Shown here piece after piece: positions 53,061 through 58,853 of a DNA stretch of 58,853 nucleotides; positions within the stretch are counted from its first letter, which is position 1, and every line of letters begins with the position of its first letter. The DNA comes from Methanocella_A sp964548585 (GTDB lineage Archaea; Halobacteriota; Methanocellia; Methanocellales; Methanocellaceae): the NCBI GenBank assembly GCA_964548585.1, contig CAZJRS010000010.1:1-58853 (forward strand), read 5' to 3'. Both the position numbers and the translations under genes were made by a program. The notes beneath the pieces are model-generated. The model did not search any database. It had not been told where the DNA came from and worked only from the letters and a program-made list of their open reading frames with translations.

Positions 53061-53094
53061 ATATTATTAACGTCTTTCACAGTTGTATTAATGG

Positions 53095-53140
53095 ACTCAG
53101 CAGTACGATCGCTGCGCTGTGCCAGAGTCACAGATTCCAC
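53095..53140. repeat. Terminal fragment of dispersed long-palindrome element
   Basis: ATCGCTGCGCTGTGC followed by CACAGATTCCA matches the outer end of the full elements (GCTGCGCTGTGC...CACAGATTTCCAG). Only about 45 bases are present. Confidence 0.5.
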
Positions 53141-53350
53141 GGATGGATATGGATTGCACAGATTCGTGGGGATGGCGAAAATGACACGATTTTTATTCAG
53201 GCAGAGAACTGGGAGGCTTTGTTAGCCAACATTGACGAAGCGGTCCGGTGTTATTTTGGAATTAACCAGGGGGAGTTCAAGGTATCTCTCGATCTGGGGC
53301 CCGAGGTGTTGGTGAGGTTGTCAAATGGTGCCGGAAGTCCCGGTTGTTAG
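53141..53350 (+). pseudogene. 5'-truncated HicB-like antitoxin fragment
   Basis: A frame without start codon reads WIWIAQIRGDGENDTIFIQA, then ENWEALLANIDEAVRCYFG and a tail ending SPGC. The strand-strand-helix order with EALLANIDEAVRCYF is the HicB antitoxin pattern. Its 5' side runs directly into GATCGCTGCGCTGTGC, the end block of the dispersed palindrome, so an element insertion or deletion may have removed the start. No HicA toxin gene is next to it. Confidence 0.42.
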
Positions 53351-53357
53351 GTGGGCG

Positions 53358-54299
53358 TCAAGGGGTTGTAACAATTATTTTTTTAGCCTCAACCATCTCC
53401 CGTAGCCCCTCTTCAAGCTTCACTTTCGGTATGTAGCCGAGCAGCTCCTTTGCGCGGGAAATATCTGCATAACTAAACTTGATATCGCCGGGCCTTTCAT
53501 CACGCAGCTCCGGCTTTAAGTTAGAATTGCCGTACAGATCTATGATCGTTTGAGCGAGCTGGCCGACGGTAGTCGAATCGCCAGTGCCGCAGTTGAATAC
53601 TTTGCCGACGGCAGCCTCTTTTTCCAGCATGAGGAGCACCATGTCGACTACGTCGTGGACCGAGACGAAGTCCCTGGTGGCAGTGCCATCTCCGAAGATG
53701 ATCGGGGGCCGGCCTGTGCTTGCCCGATCGATGAACTTTGATATGACACCGCTGTACGGGTTGGACGGGTCCTGGCGGGGGCTGTAGATGTTGAAAGGTC
53801 TGATTGCGGTGGCGGGGATGCCGTAGATCTTGTTGAACGCGAGAGCGTACTTTTCGCCTGCTAGTTTGCTGACGCCGTACGGTGACATCGGGTTCTGGGG
53901 GTGCTCCTCGTCAACCGGGAGACTGACGGTATCGCCGTAGACTGCTGCGGAGCTGAAATAGACAAATCGCTTTACGTTTGAGTTTCTGGTGGCGTTTAGG
54001 AGGTTCAGGGTGCCCATGATGTTGTTGTCCGCATCGAAAAGAGGGTCTTCGACTGAACGGGCGACGAAGATCTGAGCGGCACAGTGGACAATGCAGTCGA
54101 CGTCTTTCAAGAGGTCTTTTACGAGCGCTTTATCCCGAATATCCCCCTTCACCAGCTTCGTACCGGGGATGCTGTCCCTGCCATTTGAGGAGAGATCATC
54201 GAGGATGACGACCTCTGCTCCTGATTTAATAAGAGCTTCGGTGATGTAAGAGCCTACCTGGCCCAGGCCGCCAGTGACTAAGTACCGTCCAGATCGCAT
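53358..54299 (-). CDS. NAD-dependent nucleotide-sugar epimerase/dehydratase
   Basis: 313 residues, extended short-chain dehydrogenase. NAD-binding GGLGQVGSYITEALI (10-24), VYFSSAAVYGD (Ser-Ser catalytic region) and MSPYGVSKLAGE with the Tyr-x3-Lys pair. The closest type is UDP-glucose 4-epimerase-like archaeal proteins. It interconverts or dehydrates a nucleotide sugar for the surface glycan. It is alone on its strand, with no operon partner. Exact substrate cannot be given. Confidence 0.9.
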   Translation of the reverse strand: MRSGRYLVTGGLGQVGSYITEALIKSGAEVVILDDLSSNGRDSIPGTKLVKGDIRDKALVKDLLKDVDCIVHCAAQIFVARSVEDPLFDADNNIMGTLNLLNATRNSNVKRFVYFSSAAVYGDTVSLPVDEEHPQNPMSPYGVSKLAGEKYALAFNKIYGIPATAIRPFNIYSPRQDPSNPYSGVISKFIDRASTGRPPIIFGDGTATRDFVSVHDVVDMVLLMLEKEAAVGKVFNCGTGDSTTVGQLAQTIIDLYGNSNLKPELRDERPGDIKFSYADISRAKELLGYIPKVKLEEGLREMVEAKKIIVTTP

Positions 54300-54392
54300 G
54301 TGAGTTAATTATTGCTCAAGGGGGTATATAACCTGATTTATTCAACGTGCAACTACGGGTATTCTAGTTCTCGCGTTCAAATCGTACTGTAT

Positions 54393-55290
54393 TATCCCGA
54401 GTAAAAGGAGTTACCGGAGGAGAGGAGGTGGTTTAAGGAGATACACGGAGGTTTGAGGAGGGTTATTAAAAAGGAGGTTTTAGGAGGTAAAGAGGTTAAA
54501 GGAGGGCTTGTTTGGAAGATACTCCAGTCAATTTTACAGGCGGTCAAATTTTTCTATTTAGCTATCTGGTCAATCCAAATTCATGTGCCGTTTCTGGGGG
54601 GGGGGCGATTTCCTTATCGTTAATCATTGAGCAAACTATTTCTCATATTAATGAAAATATGTCCTTGAGGTTTCTACTATGTATGATGATGGTGGACAGG
54701 ATATCGCGGAGAAGTACTATGATTTTACTGAACGAGTGTTAAAAGTGGCCTATTCGGTACATACCTACTGTGGTCCGGGATTACTCGAAAGCGCTTACCA
54801 GGAATGCCTGGCGGAAGAGCTAAGGCGGGCGGGGTTTAAGGTTGACTCGCAAGTTTCGTTGCCAATGCTCTATAAGGGCCGTCTTTTGAGTAAAGCTTAC
54901 GTGATTGACCTGCTAGTCGATAATACTCTGATCATAGAACTGAAAAGCGTCGAAAAGTTACAGCAAGTTCATAGAAATCAGGTTAAAACCTACCTGAAGT
55001 TTTGTAATCTGGAGATTGGGTTACTGATCAACTTCAACGTAGTGCATCTCCGGGATGGGATAAAGCGAGTCATCAATAGTAAAAATCTCGAAGCTGAGGT
55101 ATAAGTAAATCAACAAGGCCATATGTCGGATTAATTTATCTGATATAACTTCAAAGATCGATTGACCTTTGCCGTATTCCTCCTTGACCTCTGTACCTCC
55201 TAAAACCTCCTTTTTTTAACCCTCATTGACCTCTGTGTATCTCCTTTAACCTACCTCCTTTCCTCCCGCCCCTCCTTTTACTCGGGATAT
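54393..55290. mobile_element. Inverted-repeat-bounded unit carrying the GxxExxY gene
   Basis: Left arm 54393-54510 and right arm 55178-55290 are imperfect reverse complements of about 115 bases. The outer ends match as TATCCCGAGTAAAAGGAG on the left and CTCCTTTTACTCGGGATA on the right; inside, GGAGATACAC, GAGGGTTA and AAGGAGGTTTTAGGAGGTA recur in reverse. The arms are purine-rich on the plus strand at left. The only gene between them is the GxxExxY protein. I see no transposase or target-site duplication, so mobility is an inference. Confidence 0.55.
54679..55104 (+). CDS. GxxExxY family protein
   Basis: 141 residues. The family signature is in GPGLLESAYQECLAEELRRA (Gly, Glu, Tyr at the family spacing, about residues 34-53). 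VIDLLVDNTLIIELKSVEKL and the C-terminal GLLINFNVVHLRDGIKRVI give the PD-(D/E)xK-like strand pattern with a D...ExK arrangement (Asp, then Glu-Leu-Lys), so a nuclease-like fold is plausible. The start ATG is the first in frame. It sits alone inside the long inverted repeats. The family has no settled function; it is widely scattered among bacteria and archaea. Confidence 0.85.
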   Translation: MYDDGGQDIAEKYYDFTERVLKVAYSVHTYCGPGLLESAYQECLAEELRRAGFKVDSQVSLPMLYKGRLLSKAYVIDLLVDNTLIIELKSVEKLQQVHRNQVKTYLKFCNLEIGLLINFNVVHLRDGIKRVINSKNLEAEV

Positions 55291-55406
55291 TCATGGAACT
55301 GCGAGCCGATATTGTCAGGTTAGCGAGTAGTGTGATTATAGGCTTCCGCAGCAGTTATTGATACGGATAAGTTATATTACTTAATATAACCAGTGTGGTA
55401 TGGGGA

Positions 55407-55757
55407 ATGTTAGAAATCCCGGACACACCAGTCACCAATAAACAGTATCAGCCCAACCTGACCACAATCAGGATGGTCGAGACTTTTATCAAAGATAATA
55501 GCGGGGAATACAAGAAAAAAGCGTTGTGGCAGAACCTCCCGAAAAAGATGATGTACCAGACGTACTGCAACATCATCGACTACTTGCTGGAATCAAATAA
55601 GATCGCGATGGACAAAAAGGGGTACATCGTCTGGATATGGGACCCTGAGATTGCGAAGAAGTATTTACTCAGGGACGACCTCGCCATAAAACAATCAATT
55701 TGCTTTTTTATGAGGGGGCTGGTTATGAATTACGAGCTGAGGTGGGTGGATGAATAA
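55407..55757 (+). CDS. Small protein with possible winged-helix fold
   Basis: 116 residues: MLEIPDTPVTNKQYQPNLTT, then MVETFIKDNSGEYKKKALWQ, LPKKMMYQTYCNIIDYLLES and KIAMDKKGYIVWIWDPE. The helix-helix-helix-strand pattern with a final strand pair around IAMDKKGYIVWIW resembles winged-helix DNA-binding domains. I remember similar proteins from methanogens but cannot name the family. ATG 55407 was chosen over GTG 55395. TTATATTACTTAATATAA lies 20-35 bases upstream, so the transcript may be leaderless. Confidence 0.7.
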   Translation: MLEIPDTPVTNKQYQPNLTTIRMVETFIKDNSGEYKKKALWQNLPKKMMYQTYCNIIDYLLESNKIAMDKKGYIVWIWDPEIAKKYLLRDDLAIKQSICFFMRGLVMNYELRWVDE

Positions 55758-55788
55758 GCCCGGGACCGGTTCCTCGCTCATCTGTTTA

Positions 55789-56355
55789 TTATTTAATCAC
55801 TGCCAATGGCTTGACCTTGCTCAATACTGGCAGGCGTCCAGTCAGGATAAACGCTCTGGCATTCTCCGGCCGATACAGCCTGAACTTGAGGATAAACGCA
55901 GCTATGATGATAAAGCCGATCAGCTCGGGTAAATACACTTCAGGGTATTTCATAAGATTGCCCAGAAGGTACATGACATAATTGTCAATCTGGTTCTTCG
56001 GGAACTCCCACCCGAACATCGGCCAGAACCAGGTCCCGGGGGCATTCCACATTTGATCCAGTATCTGGTGCAGGAAAGCGCCGAGAGTCAGGACTCCTAT
56101 TCCCCAGAACCGGTACTTCTTTGCCACCAGCAGGGCTATGATCGCCAGAATCGCTATGAACAATAGTGTGTGGCTCACAATACGGCCGTTATAGAAAATG
56201 TCTTTGAGAATATACTCGCCCAGGGGCTTGTCGATGATGTCCGGCAACAGGGAACCGACGATGACCAGGCGGTAGTCTATGCTTTTCTTGAGCGCGAGGG
56301 CAAGCAGGAAGACTAACAGCAAAGAGATCCCGATGTGGCCGAAGAATAACATCAT
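55789..56355 (-). CDS. YdjM-type membrane-bound metal-dependent hydrolase-like protein
   Basis: 188 residues, four to five membrane helices. All four motifs of the YdjM (DUF457/PF04307) family are present in order: FFGHIGISL (Gly-His, about 5-9), GSLLPDIIDKPLG, GRIVSHTLLF and GAFLHQILDQMWN. These His and Asp residues are the expected metal ligands. The family is described as putative inner-membrane hydrolases of unknown substrate. It is the complete relative of the small split proteins at 56517-57734 on the same strand. Confidence 0.82.
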   Translation of the reverse strand: MMLFFGHIGISLLLVFLLALALKKSIDYRLVIVGSLLPDIIDKPLGEYILKDIFYNGRIVSHTLLFIAILAIIALLVAKKYRFWGIGVLTLGAFLHQILDQMWNAPGTWFWPMFGWEFPKNQIDNYVMYLLGNLMKYPEVYLPELIGFIIIAAFILKFRLYRPENARAFILTGRLPVLSKVKPLAVIK

Positions 56356-56516
56356 CCTATAGCTATGAAAAATCCTATAACTACTTTCCTCTGGGGTAGT
56401 AATGGTTTATGGTCCGAAGAAAATAAAAAAGATCGCTGTGCTGTGGATATATGCTCTACAGCCTGCTCGAAGAGTGTCCGGCATTTGCCGAAACTCTTCA
56501 AACAATACTGAACTTT

Positions 56517-56780
56517 TCAAACTATACTGAAGTAGTAGTCCTCAAGCACGTGTGACAGCATTGACACAGCAATTGCCAGCACGAATATCAGTGCACCCGA
56601 ATGACTCATGATCACCTGGGTAACCGGGCCCGGTGAGGTATCCATACTGGTCAGTGCCATTGTGGAATATAGCCTGTTGTAGATCGCCGTCATGAGCAGC
56701 CATGCCAGCACTCCTGCAAAAAACGCCAGCAAGAAGTGCCCTAGCTCGCACATGAGGACATACGTAATGCTCCACGCCAT
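56517..56780 (-). CDS. Small membrane protein, frame A only
   Basis: 87 residues with two membrane segments: TYVLMCELGHFLLAFFAGVL and SGALIFVLAIAVSMLSHVLE, ending HVLEDYYFSIV. It has the Gly-His and His-x3-Asp motifs of the YdjM group but not the DxDH motif. It has the same length as the frame-A protein at 57471. In this copy the second frame is still open for 77 codons but has lost the conserved VDxDHIP and RxxH sequences. It lies 40 bases after the frame-B gene at 56821, likely co-transcribed. Confidence 0.75.
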   Translation of the reverse strand: MAWSITYVLMCELGHFLLAFFAGVLAWLLMTAIYNRLYSTMALTSMDTSPGPVTQVIMSHSGALIFVLAIAVSMLSHVLEDYYFSIV

Positions 56781-56820
56781 AATTCTACGATCCCCCTAAT
56801 ATTATCGGCTTGGCCAGAGA

Positions 56821-57159
56821 TCACTCTCTAGCCGGTACCGGGCTGAATACCTCTTGAACCGTGGTGACCACGCTCTTTGCGACGCTTCGGGCGGTGCTCC
56901 TTACGCTGTACTGAAGCAGCATTCCCGTAATGCATACGAATGCGACGAGGCATATGTAGAGTACCAGCGGATGAATTGCTCTGCCATTCCACCCTATGCC
57001 CTTATCAAAGAACCCCTGGATCACGAAGAACGGCGGTATGACTATGTTAAACAAATACTGCGGTATATGATCAATATCGACAGCTACGCCAGCGAACCCG
57101 CCTATAATGCCGACGATGAGCGCTTTAGCACGCACTCCCAGATGTAACTCAGACCCCAT
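56821..57159 (-). CDS. Small membrane protein, frame B only
   Basis: 112 residues from ATG 57159 (the frame extends 24 codons upstream). The membrane segment and motif ALIVGIIGGFAGVAVDIDHI is followed by GRAIHPLVLYICLVAFVCIT and a polar C-terminal tail of about 26 residues. DIDH and the Arg-x2-His pair match the second and third YdjM motifs. It has the same length as the frame-B protein at 57391. The frame-A sequence of the same DNA starts MPWGLSYIWEC but hits a stop after 20 codons. So this copy has kept frame B and lost frame A. Confidence 0.75.
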   Translation of the reverse strand: MGSELHLGVRAKALIVGIIGGFAGVAVDIDHIPQYLFNIVIPPFFVIQGFFDKGIGWNGRAIHPLVLYICLVAFVCITGMLLQYSVRSTARSVAKSVVTTVQEVFSPVPARE

Positions 57160-57390
57160 GGCATAATCTCCCAAGACCCCCCCTCGGACTATCAAGCCCA
57201 AATTAACTACTTGTTGCAGATTATTCTGCACAAATTAATCATATTTTTCAATTTTGGCAATAAATAGGTTCGCTATCCTTTTTGTAATTTTATTATTGAG
57301 TTGTAACTAAAAGGATGGCAAAATCAAGCTCTGATGGTATATGAGTAAACTCAGACATTTTCAAATAACGTCTGCTTGATAAAAGGGAAC

Positions 57391-57729
57391 TCACTCGTCA
57401 GCCGTAGCGGTGTTTAACGCTTGATACGCTCGGATGAGCTTTACTTTTATGATGTTTACAATATGGTGCCTTATACAATGTTGAAGTAGAAGTCCTCCAA
57501 AAGATGCGAAAGCAATGCAGCTGAAATCGATAAGAAAAGGATGAAAAGGTCGGCCGTCGACATATGGGAAGGGGTCGAAGAACCCTGGGATGAGGTTGAC
57601 TGGCTGGATATTAATATTGAAGAGATACTTTGGTATATGATCGACATCGACAGCCACACCAGCAACCCCGCAAAGAAGGCCAACAAGAAGTGCCCTAGCT
57701 CGCACTGTAAGATGTAAATTAAGCTCCAT
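57391..57729 (-). CDS. Small membrane protein, frame B, overlapping frame A
   Basis: 112 residues: MELNLHLTVRARALLVGLLC, then GVAGVAVDVDHIPKYLF, GRPFHPFLIDFSCIAFASFG and a helical polar tail. It matches the frame-B protein at 56821 along its length. Its ATG lies five bases inside the frame-A gene at 57471, and the two share 259 bases in different frames. Both frames are free of stops over that span and both carry family motifs. Which is translated is not settled; the conserved lengths argue for both. Confidence 0.68.
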   Translation of the reverse strand: MELNLHLTVRARALLVGLLCGVAGVAVDVDHIPKYLFNINIQPVNLIPGFFDPFPYVDGRPFHPFLIDFSCIAFASFGGLLLQHCIRHHIVNIIKVKLIRAYQALNTATADE

Positions 57730-57734
57730 TTCAT
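57471..57734 (-). CDS. Small membrane protein, frame A, overlapping frame B
   Basis: 87 residues: MKWSLIYILQCELGHFLLAF, a Ser/Thr-rich loop, and DLFILFLSISAALLSHLLED ending in FYFNIV. It matches the frame-A protein at 56517, which has exactly the same length, best at both ends (CELGHFLLAFFAG and SHxLEDxYFxIV). ATG 57734 is used since it aligns with that gene; the frame is open 15 codons further. It overlaps the frame-B gene by 259 bases. Confidence 0.68.
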   Translation of the reverse strand: MKWSLIYILQCELGHFLLAFFAGLLVWLSMSIIYQSISSILISSQSTSSQGSSTPSHMSTADLFILFLSISAALLSHLLEDFYFNIV

Positions 57735-58283
57735 AGACTTCCCGTTCACGCTTGATGCGAAGCTCGGTGGCGAGGTCATTGCTGTGATCTACTTTTGATA
57801 TTGGCCAAGGGCCTGGATACTTCGCGCCTGAAGTACAATAAATATAAATAAAATTATATATTTAATTAAATATTTATGTGATATATACAAGCTATACGTA
57901 GGTTAAAAGCGGAAATGGGTTCGTTTCGCTCAACATAGATCGGTAGCTTAGGCATTAGCTGCTATGGGTTTAGCCGTCCTGTATGTTTTTACGTGCACGA
58001 TCAACATAGAACAATATCCCTAAATTTAACCTGTTATCAAAAATTACTGGCATACAGGCTTTCAATATTAAAAATAGGTATTAATTACAAAAACTTTTTA
58101 TTAATTCTACTTAAATCATTCTATATGTAGAACGGGTGCTTTAAAAGTTAAGCTCCCGGGAGGCTTTCATATGTATCACCGATCATTCGACGATTTAAAT
58201 TATTATTTTCTTAATACTTAATTTTAGAATATATAATACAAGTATGGGAAAGTTTATGATTCAAGGGGTATATTATAATACCG
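57735..58283. other. Long AT-rich intergenic region
   Basis: This 549-base stretch separates the divergent small membrane genes from the ParB-like gene. It is strongly AT-rich at 57830-57890, 58060-58110 and 58190-58290. TATA-like blocks near 57840-57870 could serve the minus-strand genes. No ORF of interest, long repeat or hairpin was found. Confidence 0.5.
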
Positions 58284-58303
58284 TAAACCATATATTTGGT
58301 TTA
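58284..58303 (+). promoter_or_regulatory. Inverted repeat just upstream of the ParB-like gene
   Basis: TAAACCA and TGGTTTA flank a six-base TATATT spacer, 16 bases before the ATG. Position and symmetry suit an operator for a dimeric regulator, possibly autoregulation by the ParB-like product. The AT-rich spacer may overlap the promoter. Confidence 0.45.
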
Positions 58304-58319
58304 TATGGGGGTAGTAGTA

Positions 58320-58853
58320 ATGGGCAAAAAGAGTAACGGGCAGAGCTATCTAACGATCCCTGTCGAGCAAATCGCTCTTGATCAGGGGCGAATACGCAAA
58401 ACGAAGACTGACATTTCTCAACTGAAAAACACGATTTCCGACGTCGGCCTACTTCAGCCTATCATCGTGCGGAAAACCGCTGAAGGCTACTCCGTCATCG
58501 ACGGCCAGCGCCGGCTGCAGGCACTCAGGGAACTGGGAGTGCCCGAGCTCATCGTGGGCCGGGATGTGATCATCGACGTCGATGAAACTGAGGCGGATGC
58601 TCGCTTCAAGCGGATCATCGCCAACGTCCAGCGGGAAGATATTAATGATATCGAGCTGGGCCACGCTTTTGTGGAATTGAAAGAGCAGTACGGCTACAAG
58701 TACAACGAGATATCAGAAATTATCGGAAAAACACCTCATTATGTTTCTGCCAAAGTCGGACTCGCAAAGCGGCTTACCACTGAACTGCAGGATATCATTA
58801 TTAGTGACTGGGTATCAGCGGAATGTATTCGGAGTACATGTTCGGGCGAAGAG
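58320..58853 (+). CDS. ParB/Spo0J-like protein, 3' end outside the window
   Basis: The first 178 residues are present, with no stop before the window edge. The start is ATG after GGGGGT. Motifs: TIPVEQIALDQGRIR, LLQPIIVRKTAEGYSVIDGQ, RRLQALRELG, VDETEADARFKRIIANVQRE, and the helix-turn-helix YNEISEIIGKTPHYVSAKVG. It aligns with the protein at 38482 over its whole visible length, with near identity around the helix-turn-helix. Again no ParA gene is next to it. It may regulate nearby promoters rather than partition DNA. Confidence 0.85.
   Translation, partial: MGKKSNGQSYLTIPVEQIALDQGRIRKTKTDISQLKNTISDVGLLQPIIVRKTAEGYSVIDGQRRLQALRELGVPELIVGRDVIIDVDETEADARFKRIIANVQREDINDIELGHAFVELKEQYGYKYNEISEIIGKTPHYVSAKVGLAKRLTTELQDIIISDWVSAECIRSTCSGEE

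Noticed and set aside
54512..54742. 76-codon frame before the GxxExxY gene
   Set aside because: It spans a run of ten G residues, overlaps the real gene and resembles nothing.

Overview
The window looks like chromosomal DNA of a methanogenic archaeon, most likely Methanocella or a close relative (order Methanocellales). The support is a ribosomal protein L40e gene (an archaeal/eukaryotic protein), AT-rich TATA-like promoters in front of otherwise GC-richer genes, GGTGA/GGAGG ribosome sites, an archaeal glmU-glmS-glmM-glmU block, and a radical-SAM peptide cassette of the kind family databases call SynChlorMet (Scm), a name I recall as partly derived from Methanocella. The genus is an inference. 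I saw no tRNA, rRNA, CRISPR array or intact transposase.

Layout. 0.2-18.3 kb is a surface-glycan island: GT4 and GT2 glycosyltransferases, two integral-membrane acyltransferases, two methyltransferases, a DUF2206-like membrane protein, a secreted protein with two GH16 domains, and a tandem pair of 600-residue membrane proteins with an identical 359-bp 5' segment. 18.3-28.1 kb is a peptide-modification (RiPP) cassette: nucleotidyltransferase, PqqD-like protein, two radical SAM/SPASM enzymes, an ABC exporter, two HprK-like proteins and two Cys-repeat precursor peptides, each paired with its own HprK-like gene. 28.4-42 kb returns to glycan genes: more glycosyltransferases, an acyltransferase, a flippase, a phosphodiesterase-like protein, a dTMP-kinase-like protein, a ParB-like protein and rmlA-rmlB-rmlC. 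42-48.4 kb holds a small helical protein, rpl40e and the UDP-GlcNAc supply operon. 49.5-58.9 kb encodes secreted or membrane-anchored surface proteins, a nucleotide-sugar epimerase, a GxxExxY gene inside long inverted repeats, a group of small membrane proteins related to YdjM-type hydrolases, and a second ParB-like gene running off the window.

How the genes fit together. The glm and rml operons supply activated sugars; the glycosyltransferases, acyltransferases and methyltransferases build and decorate a surface polymer; the flippase moves lipid-linked units across the membrane. The Scm-like cassette makes a separate product: a Cys-rich repeat peptide probably crosslinked by two radical SAM enzymes and possibly phosphorylated or nucleotidylated, then exported.

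Most unusual items: (1) a small membrane-protein family in which two overlapping reading frames are both open and conserved in some copies, while a tandem pair keeps one frame each; (2) the two-precursor, two-kinase peptide cassette, including a 46-residue gene coupled to a radical SAM gene; (3) a family of roughly 600-750-bp dispersed palindromes between genes; (4) a GxxExxY gene framed by inverted repeats of about 115 bp; (5) a strongly structured GC-rich candidate RNA near 52.9 kb.
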